Below, piece after piece: positions 36,971 through 46,015 of a stretch of 64,000 nucleotides of DNA. The position numbers and the translations under genes were made by a program. The stretch lies in NCBI GenBank assembly GCA_947176535.1, contig CAMWQU010000005.1:47472-111471 (forward strand), in the 5' to 3' direction. Below the pieces are notes generated by a model. The model was not told the origin of the DNA and did no database searches. It was given only the letters and a program-made list of their open reading frames with translations. Each line of letters starts with the position of its first letter. The stretch's first letter is position 1. The DNA is from an uncultured Prevotellaceae bacterium. Its GTDB lineage: Bacteria; Bacteroidota; Bacteroidia; Bacteroidales; Bacteroidaceae.

Positions 36971-36998
36971 AAGAGCCGAGGGTCACTTCTCGGCTCTT
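36971..36998 (-). terminator. probable terminator of tRNA-Leu
   Basis: A 10-bp perfect stem (AAGAGCCGAG / CTCGGCTCTT) with an 8-base loop lies downstream of the tRNA on the minus strand. Confidence 0.55.
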
Positions 36999-37052
36999 CC
37001 TTAGGAGGGTTTCCCCTCCTCGCATGAAAAAATTTTTATTATCCCCTTTTTG

Positions 37053-37136
37053 TGCCCGGAACGGGACTCGAACCCGTACGGCTGTTAGGCCAAGGGATTT
37101 TAAGTCCCTCGTGTCTACCAATTCCACCATCTGGGC
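37053..37136 (-). tRNA. tRNA-Leu (anticodon UAA)
   Basis: On the minus strand it begins GCCCAGATGG and ends TCCGGGCA. The anticodon loop is CTTAAAA inside a GAGGGA/TCCCTT stem, giving anticodon UAA. The long variable arm (GGC...GCC) and T-loop TTCGAGT are present, as expected for leucine. The acceptor stem has one A-C mismatch. CCA is not encoded. Confidence 0.95.
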
Positions 37137-37192
37137 GACATTTCAGGTACGCGGTGCAAAGGTAATGCTTTTTGTGGAAATGCGCAAAAACA

Positions 37193-37801
37193 TTACCGAT
37201 TATTTATGCTTAGGGTTTGGTTTCCGTAGTAGACGCGGTAACGAAAAAGCGATTTTCCGGGTTCCCCGTTGCAGACGATGCCGATGTTGTTGAGGTTGTA
37301 GGTACGTCCGCAACGTTGGCAATCGGCCAGACCGCCTTCGCGGAGAACGAGAGGGCGGGTGATGACGTATTGGTCGTAGCAGTTGCTGCAAGCCAAATCG
37401 TAGCAAGTGGCGACGGAGCGGTTTTCGCCTACTTCCGGAATGTCCGGCAGGCCGACGATGAAGCCGGAGAGGCCCATGTAGAAGCCTTTGTAGCCATCTA
37501 AGGCCGTTAGGTTGGCCACACCCTGATTCTTATTACCTTGCTCCTGATTCTTCCCGGCCGGTTTGGTGAAGAGGATGTTTTTCCCATTATTGCCGAGGGT
37601 GATGGTGCACCATTCACCCATCGACTCACACGAGGTAAACAACTGCGATATGCTATTGACGGGCGAGAACGAGAAGCGCGCCGGCAGCGAACAAAACTTG
37701 TTGCTCACCATCTCGTCTCGGCAGGAGTAAAAAACCGTCAGCATCCCTCCGAGCAGAAGGGATGCCGACAAGCCTTTTATGATGTTCCGTCTGACGTTCA
37801 T
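37193..37801 (-). CDS. lipoprotein with cysteine-pair (zinc-ribbon-like) C-terminus
   Basis: This 202-residue protein has an N-terminal lipoprotein signal ('LLLGGMLTVFYSC', cleavage before Cys). The C-terminal half carries two cysteine pairs, 'CSNC' and 'CQRC', as in a zinc ribbon, and a later single Cys. It starts 9 bases after argH and is probably cotranscribed with it. I do not recognise a named family; Bacteroidales genomes often carry a conserved hypothetical lipoprotein of this kind. Function is unknown. Confidence 0.75.
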   Translation of the reverse strand: MNVRRNIIKGLSASLLLGGMLTVFYSCRDEMVSNKFCSLPARFSFSPVNSISQLFTSCESMGEWCTITLGNNGKNILFTKPAGKNQEQGNKNQGVANLTALDGYKGFYMGLSGFIVGLPDIPEVGENRSVATCYDLACSNCYDQYVITRPLVLREGGLADCQRCGRTYNLNNIGIVCNGEPGKSLFRYRVYYGNQTLSINNR

Positions 37802-37810
37802 TTTCGTCTT

Positions 37811-39151
37811 TTATGCTTCGCCTTTTACGAGCCTTTCTTCCGCTTCCGCAGCCCTTTCAAACCGGAAACTGTCCCACACCTGCTGCATGAGGTCGGCAAT
37901 CTCCCGTGTGCAGAGATTCCCGATGCTGCCGGCGTGCGTATGATGCACCTCCTTGCAGGGCTGAAACCGTCCGTTCTCGATGTCCATGCCCACTTTCTTG
38001 TAGGCGTCTCGGAACGGCATCCCCTCGGCCGTGAGGCGGTTCACCTCTTCCACACTGAACATGAGGTCGTAGCGCGGGTCGTCGAGGATATGCTCATTCA
38101 CCGTCATTTCCCCGATGATGTACGTTGTCATGCGCAGACAGTCGCGCAGCTCGTCGAAAGCCGGCAGGAAAACCTCCTTCAGTATCTGCAAGTCGCGGAA
38201 GTATCCGCTCGGCAGGTTGTTCATGATGAGCGTTATCTGCGTCGGCAGGGCCTGCAGTTTGTTGCACTTCGCCCTCGTCAGTTCAAACACATCCGGATTC
38301 TTCTTGTGCGGCATGATGCTGCTTCCCGTGGTGCACTCCTTGGGTAACTTCACGAACGCGAAGTTCTGACTGTTGAAGAGGCAGGCATCGAACGCCAGTT
38401 TCGAGAGCGTCCCGGCCAGTGAGGCCAGTGCGAAGCTGACGTTGCGTTCCGTCTTTCCGCGTCCCATCTGTGCGTAGACCACGTTGTAGTCCATCGAATC
38501 GAAGCCCAGCAGGCGGGTCGTCATTGTGCGGTCGAGCGGAAAACTGCTGCCGTACCCGGCCGCCGAGCCCAAGGGGTTGCGGTTCGTGATGCGGTAGGCC
38601 GCTTGCAGGAGCGTGAGATCGTCCACCAGACTCTCGGCATAAGCTCCGAACCAAAGTCCGAAACTCGACGGCATGGCCACCTGCAGGTGGGTATATCCCG
38701 GCATGAGCACCGCCTTGTAGCGTTCGCTCTGCTCCTGCAATTTCCGGAAGAGTGCGCGCACGTCTTCGGCAATGAGGCGCAACTGCTCGCGCGTCCACAG
38801 TTTCAAGTCCACCAGCACCTGGTCGTTGCGGCTTCGGCCCGAATGAATCTTCTTGCCCATGTCGCCCAAACGGCGCGTGAGCATAAGCTCCACCTGCGAA
38901 TGCACGTCCTCGATGCCCTCCTCGATTTCAAACCTGCCCTCCCGCGCTTCGCGGTAGATGCGGCGCAGTTCGCCGAGCAGCGTCTCCAGTTCGTCCTTCT
39001 GCAACAGACCCACGCTCTCCAGCATCGTGATGTGCGCCATGGAACCCATCACGTCGTGGCAGGCCAGCAGCAAGTCCAGTTCGCGGTCGCGTCCCACGGT
39101 GAAGCGGGCGATGTCGCCGTTGATGTCGTATCCTTTATCCCAAAGTTTCAT
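37811..39151 (-). CDS. argH: argininosuccinate lyase
   Basis: This 446-residue enzyme of the fumarase/aspartase fold has the family signature 'GSSIMPHKKNPD', 'HTHLQVAMP'-type text and 'SGRSRNDQV'. It splits argininosuccinate into arginine and fumarate in arginine synthesis. The start 'MKLWDKGYDINGDIARFTVG' matches Bacteroidales ArgH. It lies 29 bases after the SRPBCC gene on the same strand, with pyrE upstream; no other arginine gene is in view. Confidence 0.97.
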   Translation of the reverse strand: MKLWDKGYDINGDIARFTVGRDRELDLLLACHDVMGSMAHITMLESVGLLQKDELETLLGELRRIYREAREGRFEIEEGIEDVHSQVELMLTRRLGDMGKKIHSGRSRNDQVLVDLKLWTREQLRLIAEDVRALFRKLQEQSERYKAVLMPGYTHLQVAMPSSFGLWFGAYAESLVDDLTLLQAAYRITNRNPLGSAAGYGSSFPLDRTMTTRLLGFDSMDYNVVYAQMGRGKTERNVSFALASLAGTLSKLAFDACLFNSQNFAFVKLPKECTTGSSIMPHKKNPDVFELTRAKCNKLQALPTQITLIMNNLPSGYFRDLQILKEVFLPAFDELRDCLRMTTYIIGEMTVNEHILDDPRYDLMFSVEEVNRLTAEGMPFRDAYKKVGMDIENGRFQPCKEVHHTHAGSIGNLCTREIADLMQQVWDSFRFERAAEAEERLVKGEA

Positions 39152-39180
39152 AAGCTAAAAACCAGTTTGTGTGCTACGCC

Positions 39181-39663
39181 TCAGTACGGCAGCATGGCCA
39201 GCATGTCCGCCAGACGCTCCACGGCATCCTTCAGCTTTCCCTTGACCATCTGCTTCATGAAGAAATTGAGTTCCACCCCCAGTGTCACCTTCATGGCCGC
39301 CTGTCCGTCACCGGCCGGCAGCAACTGAATCCAGAGGTTGGCCGGGATGGGCGAGTTCTCCGCCTGAAGTTTCACGAGTTTGGGTTCCTCCCGTTCCACG
39401 ATGCGCAGCGACACCGACCCTACGGGGCCGGCCTCCACCGTTGCCGTGTCGCGGTCGAACTGCATTCGGCTCACGACGTCCCGTGCCTGCTGTAGCTGAC
39501 CCTCGTTCAGTTTGTCGCCCATCTGCTGGCGGATAACCTGCTCGAAAGCCGGGTCGGCCATCCGTTCCCTGATGGCCGCCAGATTGTTCAGGTCGCTCAG
39601 TTTGGCGTACACATTGCCTACGGGAGCGTAAATGCGCTTTACGCTACTTTCATATTTGGTCAT
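39181..39663 (-). CDS. SRPBCC / polyketide-cyclase-like protein
   Basis: This 160-residue small soluble protein has the pattern of the SRPBCC (START-like) fold: 'YESSVKRIYAPVGNVYAKLS' at the N-terminus, central beta strands and a long C-terminal helix ('MVKGKLKDAVERLADMLA'). It lies between pyrE and argH in one probable operon. The ligand is unknown; Bacteroidales often place such a gene right after pyrE. Confidence 0.8.
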   Translation of the reverse strand: MTKYESSVKRIYAPVGNVYAKLSDLNNLAAIRERMADPAFEQVIRQQMGDKLNEGQLQQARDVVSRMQFDRDTATVEAGPVGSVSLRIVEREEPKLVKLQAENSPIPANLWIQLLPAGDGQAAMKVTLGVELNFFMKQMVKGKLKDAVERLADMLAMLPY

Positions 39664-39679
39664 ATTCCGTTGTCCTTTT

Positions 39680-40312
39680 TTATTTCATCCAGTTGGCGGG
39701 GTCTTTGCGCCATTCGTTCAGCAGTTCGATGTCGCCCTCGGAGATGTATCCGATGCGTGCGGCCTCCGCCACCACAGCCTCGTAGTTGGTCAGTGTAACC
39801 AGCGTTACCCCGGCCTCGCGGAAAGCCTCCTCGGCAGCTTTGAAACCATACGTGTAGGCAGCCACCATGCCGACCACCTCGCAGCCGCTCTTCCGGATGG
39901 CCTCCACGGCCTTCAGGCTGCTGCCTCCGGTGGAGATGAGGTCTTCCACCACCACCACCTTCATGCCCGGGTTGAGTTCGCCCTCGATGAGGTTCTCCAG
40001 TCCGTGGTCTTTCGGTTTCGACCGCACGTAGACGAACGGTTTTGCCAGCACGTCCGCCACCAGTGCTCCCTGCGGGATGGCTCCGGTAGCAACGCCGGCC
40101 ACGGCCTCGGCTTCGGGGAAGCGCTCCATGATGATGCGCGCCGTCTCCGTCTTCACGAACGTGCGCAGGTCGGGGTAGGAGAGTGTCTTACGGTTGTCGC
40201 AGTAGAAGGGCGACTTCCAGCCGCTGGCCCACGTGAAGGGGTTGTTGGGCTGTAACTTGATGGCTTTGACGTTGAGCAGCTTGGCTGCAAAGATACTTTC
40301 TAACGTTTTCAT
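39680..40312 (-). CDS. pyrE: orotate phosphoribosyltransferase
   Basis: This 210-residue enzyme has the PRPP-binding motif 'VVVVEDLISTGGSSLKAV' near residues 120-137 and orotate-site text 'KSPFYCDNRKTLSYP'. It makes OMP from orotate in pyrimidine synthesis. The -7 box TAACTTTG lies at 40343-40350. It is the first gene of pyrE-SRPBCC-argH-lipoprotein. Confidence 0.96.
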   Translation of the reverse strand: MKTLESIFAAKLLNVKAIKLQPNNPFTWASGWKSPFYCDNRKTLSYPDLRTFVKTETARIIMERFPEAEAVAGVATGAIPQGALVADVLAKPFVYVRSKPKDHGLENLIEGELNPGMKVVVVEDLISTGGSSLKAVEAIRKSGCEVVGMVAAYTYGFKAAEEAFREAGVTLVTLTNYEAVVAEAARIGYISEGDIELLNEWRKDPANWMK

Positions 40313-40342
40313 AGTAAAGTTTTTTGTTAGTAAATGTCGTTA

Positions 40343-40350
40343 CAAAGTTA
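40343..40350 (-). promoter_or_regulatory. -7 box of the pyrE operon
   Basis: On the minus strand this reads TAACTTTG, about 30 bases before the pyrE ATG. Confidence 0.6.
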
Positions 40351-40438
40351 CGCAGAAATCCTGACATACCGTTCTTTCGGGGCCGAAAAAGTAACGAAAA
40401 GCCCCGGAGAAGTTGTTTTCCGCGCCGTGTCCCCGGGT

Positions 40439-40520
40439 GGACGGGATTATTCAAAGGTGAGCGAATGATTATTCGGTCGCCTCCGGTTAATTATTCGGTC
40501 GCCTTTGAATAATCCCGTCC
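40439..40520. repeat. dispersed palindromic repeat with 19-bp arms
   Basis: The arms at 40439-40457 and 40502-40520 are exact reverse complements (begin GGACGGGATTATTC). The interior contains GGTCGCCTCCGGTTAATTATTC pieces, also present in the 9781-9846 element. It sits just after the recX stop, so it could terminate recX. Confidence 0.8.
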
Positions 40521-40523
40521 TGC

Positions 40524-41021
40524 TCAGTCCTCGTTCTCTTCCCCCATGTCTGCCAGCACACGGTCGATGGCCTCCCGCTCAAATCCCCTGCCCAGCAGGA
40601 AACGCACCAGTTTGCCCCACCGCTCGTAGGCCGACCCTCCGCGAATGCCCTGCCGCTTGCTCTCCGCCATCCGACGGAGCACTGCCTCGTATTCGTCGGC
40701 GGGCAACTGCCGCAGTGCCGCCTCGCGTGCGGTCGAGGGGAGGCCCAGCAGGCGGAGCATCTGCCCGATTTTCACCCGCCCCCAGTGGTTGTAGCGCAGT
40801 TTGTCGAGCGCGTAGGCCCGGCAGAAGCGGTCTTCGTCGATGTAGCCCTCGTCCGTCAGTCGCTCCACGATGCGCTCCCTCGCCCCGGACTCTACGCCCC
40901 GGGCGGCGAGTTTCTCGCGGATTTCGCCGGCACAACACTCCCGGCGGGCACATAGGGCCGAGGCGTACTGCAGGGCCTCCTGCTCTCCGGTTTTCTTCGA
41001 TGAAATGGGTCTCTTTTGCAT
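40524..41021 (-). CDS. recX: regulatory protein RecX
   Basis: This 165-residue helical protein inhibits RecA filaments. Seen: 'ALQYASALCARRECCAGEIR', 'LTDEGYIDEDRFCRAYALDK', 'WGRVKIGQMLRLLGL', the three-helix RecX repeats. I chose ATG 41021 ('MQKRPISSKK'); a longer frame upstream looks non-coding. It lies 73 bases downstream of prmC, same strand. Confidence 0.9.
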   Translation of the reverse strand: MQKRPISSKKTGEQEALQYASALCARRECCAGEIREKLAARGVESGARERIVERLTDEGYIDEDRFCRAYALDKLRYNHWGRVKIGQMLRLLGLPSTAREAALRQLPADEYEAVLRRMAESKRQGIRGGSAYERWGKLVRFLLGRGFEREAIDRVLADMGEENED

Positions 41022-41094
41022 AATCTGAATGTCTTGTCCGGAATCCTTCGGGGGATAACCTGCAAACGTGTGCAACAGGGAGCGGGCACCGCGT

Positions 41095-41958
41095 TCAGTC
41101 CGCCATCCGGCCCTGCACGAAGCGCGGCAGGCCGAATCCGTCCTCCCGTATCTGTACGTCGCGGAATCCGAAATCCTCGATTAAACGGGCCGTTTCCGAA
41201 CTTAAATATTGATTGATTTCAAACCACAGCCAGCCGCCGGCCGTCAAGTGTGAGCGGGCGAAACCGGCCACGGCCCGGTAGAAAAGCAACGGGTCGTCGT
41301 CGGGCACGAACAGGGCCGTGTGCGGTTCGTGCTCCAGTACATTCCGCTCCATGTCCCGCGCCTCGCACTGACGGACGTAGGGCGGGTTGGAGACGATGAT
41401 GTCCCAGCATTGTCCGGTGGCGGGCGGCGAGAGAATGTCGGCCCGGCTGAACGTTGCCTTTGCTTCGGGATAGAGCGCGCCGTTCCGCCGGGCTACGGCG
41501 AGCGCTTCGGGGCTGATGTCCCACGCCGTGACTTCGGCTCCGGGAATATCAAGGGCCAGCGAGAGCGCGATGCAGCCCGAACCGGTGCCGATGTCGAGCA
41601 CCGAGAGGCCGTTTCCGCTTCCGCCGCCCGGCATTTCCGACACGGCCCGCACGATGTGTCCCACCAGTTCGGCCGTTTCGGGCCGGGGAATGAGCACGCC
41701 GGGGCCGACGCAAAAGCGCCGCCCGCCGAAGTGTGTGTGGCCCAGAATGTATTGGATGGGCTCACCGCTGCACAGCCGGGAAGTGATTTCTTGGAGATTT
41801 GCGCGGTCGTCTGCCGATAAATGATTATCTTTGTCGAGCAAAAGGTCGGCCGTGGAGAAGCCGAAACGCTCCTCGAACAGCCAGCGTGCCAATGCCCGCG
41901 CCTCGCCGTCGGGATAGACCCGGAGCAGGTCGCGAACTACCTGAAGATAGGTTTTCAT
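41095..41958 (-). CDS. prmC: peptide chain release factor N5-glutamine methyltransferase
   Basis: This 287-residue enzyme methylates the GGQ glutamine of release factors. SAM-binding 'VLDIGTGSGCIALSLA' and the catalytic 'VSNPPYV' motif are visible, behind an N-terminal helical domain ('ALARWLFEERFGFSTADLL'). I chose ATG 41958 because it aligns with known PrmC starts; the frame extends further upstream through the divergent ribD start. The -7 box ends only five bases before this ATG. Confidence 0.93.
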   Translation of the reverse strand: MKTYLQVVRDLLRVYPDGEARALARWLFEERFGFSTADLLLDKDNHLSADDRANLQEITSRLCSGEPIQYILGHTHFGGRRFCVGPGVLIPRPETAELVGHIVRAVSEMPGGGSGNGLSVLDIGTGSGCIALSLALDIPGAEVTAWDISPEALAVARRNGALYPEAKATFSRADILSPPATGQCWDIIVSNPPYVRQCEARDMERNVLEHEPHTALFVPDDDPLLFYRAVAGFARSHLTAGGWLWFEINQYLSSETARLIEDFGFRDVQIREDGFGLPRFVQGRMAD

Positions 41959-41962
41959 GCTG

Positions 41963-41970
41963 CAAAAATA
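41963..41970 (-). promoter_or_regulatory. -7 box directly before prmC
   Basis: On the minus strand TATTTTTG is followed by CAGC and then ATG. Transcription would begin at or next to the start codon, so the message should be leaderless or nearly so. Confidence 0.5.
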
Positions 41971-42013
41971 GTAAATAATCGGTAATTGATAATTGATAAT
42001 CGGGAATAAATTC

Positions 42014-43018
42014 GTGGAGCAAAGCAAAGTAGACGAAATGTACATGCGGCGGTGCCTGCAACTGGCACGTTGCGGCCGCGAACACGCCGCCCCCAATCCC
42101 ATGGTGGGAGCCGTTATCGTGTGCGGGGGACGCATCATCGGCGAAGGCTATCATCAGTGCTGCGGCGGGCCGCACGCCGAAGTAAATGCCGTGAGGTCGG
42201 TCGCAGACCCCCGGCAGTTGTCGCAGAGCACCCTCTACGTCAGTCTGGAACCCTGCGCCCACTACGGCAAGACGCCCCCCTGCGCCCGGCTCATCATCGA
42301 GACGGGCATCCCCCGCGTGGTGGTGGGCTGTCGCGACCCCTTTCCCCGTGTGGACGGCCGCGGCATAGATATGCTGCGCAAGGCCGGCGTGGAGGTTTCC
42401 GTGGGCGTGCTGGAGGAGGAATGCCGGTGGCTGAATCGCCGTTTCATCACCTCTCACACCCTGCACCGGCCTTACATCACGCTGAAGTGGGCGCAGAGTT
42501 GCGACGGATTCCTCGACCGCCGGCGCACGTCGGCCGAAGAACCGGCGGTGCGCTTCTCCACCCCCGTGACACAGGCTCTCGTGCATCGGCTGAGGGCTGA
42601 GAACGAGGCTATTCTGGTGGGGCGGCACACGTGGGAACTGGACTGTCCCTCCCTGACCGTTCGCCACTGGCACGGGAACCATCCGCTACCCGTTGTCGTG
42701 GGCGGTGGCGGTTATCGTGTGGGGCGGGATGCCCTCGCTGCCGGTGCGGCCGAGGCGGAGAATACGATTCCGGAGGGGGACTGCCTGACGGCACTTATGG
42801 CGGAACTGCATCGGCGGGGCGTACAGAGTCTGCTGGTGGAGGGCGGCGCACGGACGTTGCAGCAGTTCATCGACCGGGGACTGTGGGACGAGGCCCGTGT
42901 GGAGACCGCTCCGGTGACGCTCCGGGAGGGAGTGACCGCGCCGCACATTGTGGGGAGAACGGGTAAAAAACTGTTAATCGACGGGAATACTATCACCTAT
43001 ATCTATAAAAATTCTTAA
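42014..43018 (+). CDS. ribD: riboflavin biosynthesis deaminase/reductase
   Basis: This approximately 334-residue bifunctional enzyme has an N-terminal deaminase with zinc ligands in 'HAEVNAV' and 'PCAHYGKTPPC', and a C-terminal RibD reductase domain ('LKWAQSCDGFLD', 'AILVGRHTWELDCPSLTVR', 'LLVEGGARTLQQFID'). It carries out two steps from the GTP-derived pyrimidine toward riboflavin. The start is uncertain: GTG 42014 gives 'MEQSKVDEMYMRRC', like RibD elsewhere, and ATG 42038 is the alternative. It is divergent from prmC. Confidence 0.93.
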   Translation: MEQSKVDEMYMRRCLQLARCGREHAAPNPMVGAVIVCGGRIIGEGYHQCCGGPHAEVNAVRSVADPRQLSQSTLYVSLEPCAHYGKTPPCARLIIETGIPRVVVGCRDPFPRVDGRGIDMLRKAGVEVSVGVLEEECRWLNRRFITSHTLHRPYITLKWAQSCDGFLDRRRTSAEEPAVRFSTPVTQALVHRLRAENEAILVGRHTWELDCPSLTVRHWHGNHPLPVVVGGGGYRVGRDALAAGAAEAENTIPEGDCLTALMAELHRRGVQSLLVEGGARTLQQFIDRGLWDEARVETAPVTLREGVTAPHIVGRTGKKLLIDGNTITYIYKNS

Positions 43019-43097
43019 TTTCAGGGGGTGAAGTTTCGCTATACGGAAAATTTACCGTATTTTTGTGGGCTGAAAAAGTGCGCGTGCACATACGTGT

Positions 43098-44513
43098 ATG
43101 AAAAAGAGATATATTTACAACATCCTGATGCTGTCGGTGGGACTCATCCTGCCGCTCCTGTTTGCCTCCTGCCACGGCGACGAGGAGGAACCCGTTTATT
43201 CCGAAAACTGTTATATCTCGGGCGTTACGCTGGGGACGATGAAGCGTACCTTCTACTCCGCCAACGGTACCCCGATGACCGTCAATATCTCCGGTTCGCT
43301 TTACCCGATGGTTATCGACCAGCGAAAGGTGGATGACAAAGGGCGGAACCTCATCGTGAGCAGCGACTCGCTGCCCTACGGCACGCGCCTTTCGGCCGTG
43401 CTGGTGAACGTCACCTTCGAGGGACTCCTCTCGTGGCGGAAAGCCGATGTGGAGGATGCCGAGTGGCAGACTTACAACAGTGCGGACTCGATGGACGTGA
43501 GTGCGCCGCTGGAGTTTCGCGTTTATTCGCTTTCGGGGCGGTCGTACAGGACGTACTGGATGAACGTGACGGCCCATCAGCAGCGGGGTGACACCACCGT
43601 GTGGGAGAAAATGGAGCCGACGGCTCTGACGGAGGGCCTTGCGGCGCGGAAGTTGCTGCTGTGGGACGGAAAGGTGACAATGCTGGCCTACAAGGGTGCG
43701 GGAACGCTGACGCGTCTGCAACACGACACGACGCTTGCCGGAGCATGGAGCGAGGAGGAGACCGAGGGAACGGAAAATGCTGTCCTCTCTACGTTGCAAA
43801 GGCAGGGTAATCGCCTCTACATGAACACCACGGACGGCGCACTGATAGCGAGTGAGGATGCCAAAACGTGGACGCCGACAACCTATCCCGCCAAGGACGG
43901 ACTTGTGCTTGCGGCGGCTACCGATGATTATCTCTATGCACTCTGCGACAGAAAGTTGTATCGCAGCAACGGCGGCGAATGGGAAGAAGAGAAATTAGAC
44001 GATGACGCAGCCAATCTGCCGGTGGCCAATCTGAATGCCGTAAACTATACGCTGCCCAACGGACAGCAGCGGCTGTTGCTGGCCGGCGAACGGAATGCCG
44101 GGGACAGTCTGGTGACTTTCTGGGCAAAGGGTTGGGAGAAGACGACCGACGGAAGCAAGGAGGCTCAGGCCACGTGGATGTATTACACGCCGAGTGTGGC
44201 GGATAAATATGCTCTGGTGGCTCGGGAAAATCTGTGCATCCTGCCCTACGACGGCGGACTGCAGGCGCTGGGAGGAAAAAGCCATGCCGGGGGCTATCAC
44301 GCGCTCGACAGCATCTTCCATAGCAGCGACCACGGTATCGCATGGCGGGTGTATGAAGATAACGACATGGCCGTGGACTCCGTGCTGAAGGCGAAAGCCC
44401 GGACGGCGGAGCATCTGGCGGCGACAGTGGACGAGGATAACTTCCTGTGGATATCGGTGGACGACGAAATCTGGCGGGGACGCATCAATCGGTTGGGATT
44501 TAAGAAGAAGTAA
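43098..44513 (+). CDS. DUF6242 lipoprotein
   Basis: This 471-residue protein has a lipoprotein signal ('LILPLLFASC', Cys near residue 26). A beta-rich N-terminal domain follows ('NGTPMTVNISGSLYPMVI'), then repeated blade-like segments such as 'NRLYMNTTDGALIASEDAKT' and 'DDYLYALCDRKLYRS' that suggest a propeller. It matches the DUF6242 type common in Bacteroidales. Its place before an outer-membrane beta-barrel gene, uppS and bamA suggests an envelope role. Function is unknown. Confidence 0.8.
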   Translation: MKKRYIYNILMLSVGLILPLLFASCHGDEEEPVYSENCYISGVTLGTMKRTFYSANGTPMTVNISGSLYPMVIDQRKVDDKGRNLIVSSDSLPYGTRLSAVLVNVTFEGLLSWRKADVEDAEWQTYNSADSMDVSAPLEFRVYSLSGRSYRTYWMNVTAHQQRGDTTVWEKMEPTALTEGLAARKLLLWDGKVTMLAYKGAGTLTRLQHDTTLAGAWSEEETEGTENAVLSTLQRQGNRLYMNTTDGALIASEDAKTWTPTTYPAKDGLVLAAATDDYLYALCDRKLYRSNGGEWEEEKLDDDAANLPVANLNAVNYTLPNGQQRLLLAGERNAGDSLVTFWAKGWEKTTDGSKEAQATWMYYTPSVADKYALVARENLCILPYDGGLQALGGKSHAGGYHALDSIFHSSDHGIAWRVYEDNDMAVDSVLKAKARTAEHLAATVDEDNFLWISVDDEIWRGRINRLGFKKK

Positions 44514-44562
44514 AGATAAACGGAAACAAAAACCGGCGGCAGGACGCTTCAGTTGCAGAAAC

Positions 44563-45282
44563 TTGAAAAGGACGAGCATCATATTGACAGCCTTGTTGGT
44601 CTCCCTGACAGCCGGGGCGCAGGACGACGAAGTGTATCAGATGGAAATGGGTGGAGCCGTGGGACTGGACTTCTATATGGGCGATGCCAACAAACGGCCT
44701 TTCCGGCATTCCGGTGCTATGGGAGGGTTGCTGATACGCAGAGTGTTCAATCCGCGCATGGTGCTGAAAGCCGACCTCACGGCGGGACACCTCAGCGGAA
44801 ATACCAAGGGGTATTATATTCCGCAGGATGCCGACAGCCGGACGCCCGAAGGCGGTATGCCCGTCAGCTACTCGTTCAAGCGCAATGTGGTAGACCTCGG
44901 GGCGCAGTTCGAGTTTAACTTCTGGGGCTACGGCATCGGACAGACGTACAGAGGAAACAGTCGCATTACCCCCTATGCGCTGTTGGGAGCCGGACTGACG
45001 TTGGTTACTGGCGGAGGCGGGGGAACGAAGATCGCCCTGAACGCTCCCGTGGGACTGGGCGTGAAATACAAACTGAAACCCCGCGTGAACGTGGGGGCGG
45101 AGTGGACGTTCCGCTTCACCACAACCGACGCGCTGGACACAAGAGGGGGATGGAAACAACTGGATCAGCCCTACGGCATCAAAAGCACGGGCTTCAAGAA
45201 TAAAGACTGTTACTCGTATCTGATGTTCTTTGTCACTTACGATATGTTACCGAAATGTAAAACATGCCATAACAATGACTGA
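44563..45282 (+). CDS. DUF6089-like outer-membrane beta-barrel protein
   Basis: This 239-residue protein has a signal peptide ('[19 protein letters not shown]') and alternating barrel strands ('[20 protein letters not shown]', '[18 protein letters not shown]', '[19 protein letters not shown]'). The only start that keeps the signal is TTG at 44563. It overlaps uppS by 8 bases. A DUF6089 protein before uppS-bamA is the usual order in Bacteroidales. Function is unknown. Confidence 0.8.
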   Translation: MKRTSIILTALLVSLTAGAQDDEVYQMEMGGAVGLDFYMGDANKRPFRHSGAMGGLLIRRVFNPRMVLKADLTAGHLSGNTKGYYIPQDADSRTPEGGMPVSYSFKRNVVDLGAQFEFNFWGYGIGQTYRGNSRITPYALLGAGLTLVTGGGGGTKIALNAPVGLGVKYKLKPRVNVGAEWTFRFTTTDALDTRGGWKQLDQPYGIKSTGFKNKDCYSYLMFFVTYDMLPKCKTCHNND

Positions 45283-46015
45283 GCAAAATCGCATACCCGA
45301 ACATGTGGCCATCATCATGGATGGAAACGGACGTTGGGCAAAAGCCAAAGGATTGCCCCGGACGGCAGGACATGCCGAGGGCGTGGAAACGGTGAAGAAA
45401 ATAACTGCGGAGGCCACCCGGATGGGTATCAAATACCTGACTCTCTATACGTTCAGTACCGAGAACTGGAACCGGCCGCAACCTGAGATAGAAGCATTGA
45501 TGGGACTGATTCTCGACCACTTGGAGGAGGAGACGTTCATGAAAAACGATGTCCGCTTCCGGGCTATCGGCGGATTGGAACTGCTGCCCCCGAACGTGCA
45601 GAAGCGTCTTCAGGCATGTATGGAACATACGGCGGGAAACAAGCGCATGACGCTGAACGTGATGCTGAGCTACTCTTCGCGCTGGGAACTGACAGAAGTT
45701 ATGCGGAACATGGCGGAAGAGGTGAAGCAGGGCAAGCTGCAGCCTGCAGATATAACGGAAGAAGCCATCAATAAACGTCTGCTCACCAACTTTATGCCCG
45801 ACCCCGACCTGCTCATCCGGACGGGCGGCGAGTTGCGCATCAGTAACTATCTGCTGTGGCAGTGCGCCTACACGGAGTTTTACTTCTGCGACACGTTCTG
45901 GCCCGATTTCAAGGAGGAATGTCTGCATCAGGCGGTTGCCGATTTTCAGCAGCGGCAGCGGCGCTTCGGAAAGACGGGCGAACAGGTGGAGGAAGAATTG
46001 AAGACGGAAGAATGA
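45275..46015 (+). CDS. uppS: undecaprenyl diphosphate synthase
   Basis: This 246-residue cis-prenyltransferase makes the lipid carrier for peptidoglycan and O-antigen. The catalytic '[14 protein letters not shown]' begins near residue 12; '[11 protein letters not shown]' and '[19 protein letters not shown]' (IPP site) are present. ATG 45275 lies within the end of the DUF6089 gene. Its stop overlaps the bamA ATG (ATGA). Confidence 0.97.
   Translation: MTEQNRIPEHVAIIMDGNGRWAKAKGLPRTAGHAEGVETVKKITAEATRMGIKYLTLYTFSTENWNRPQPEIEALMGLILDHLEEETFMKNDVRFRAIGGLELLPPNVQKRLQACMEHTAGNKRMTLNVMLSYSSRWELTEVMRNMAEEVKQGKLQPADITEEAINKRLLTNFMPDPDLLIRTGGELRISNYLLWQCAYTEFYFCDTFWPDFKEECLHQAVADFQQRQRRFGKTGEQVEEELKTEE

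Noticed and set aside
36927..37130. 67-codon frame beginning MVELVDTRDLKS
   Set aside because: This is the well-known false protein produced by reading through a tRNA gene (tRNA-Leu here).
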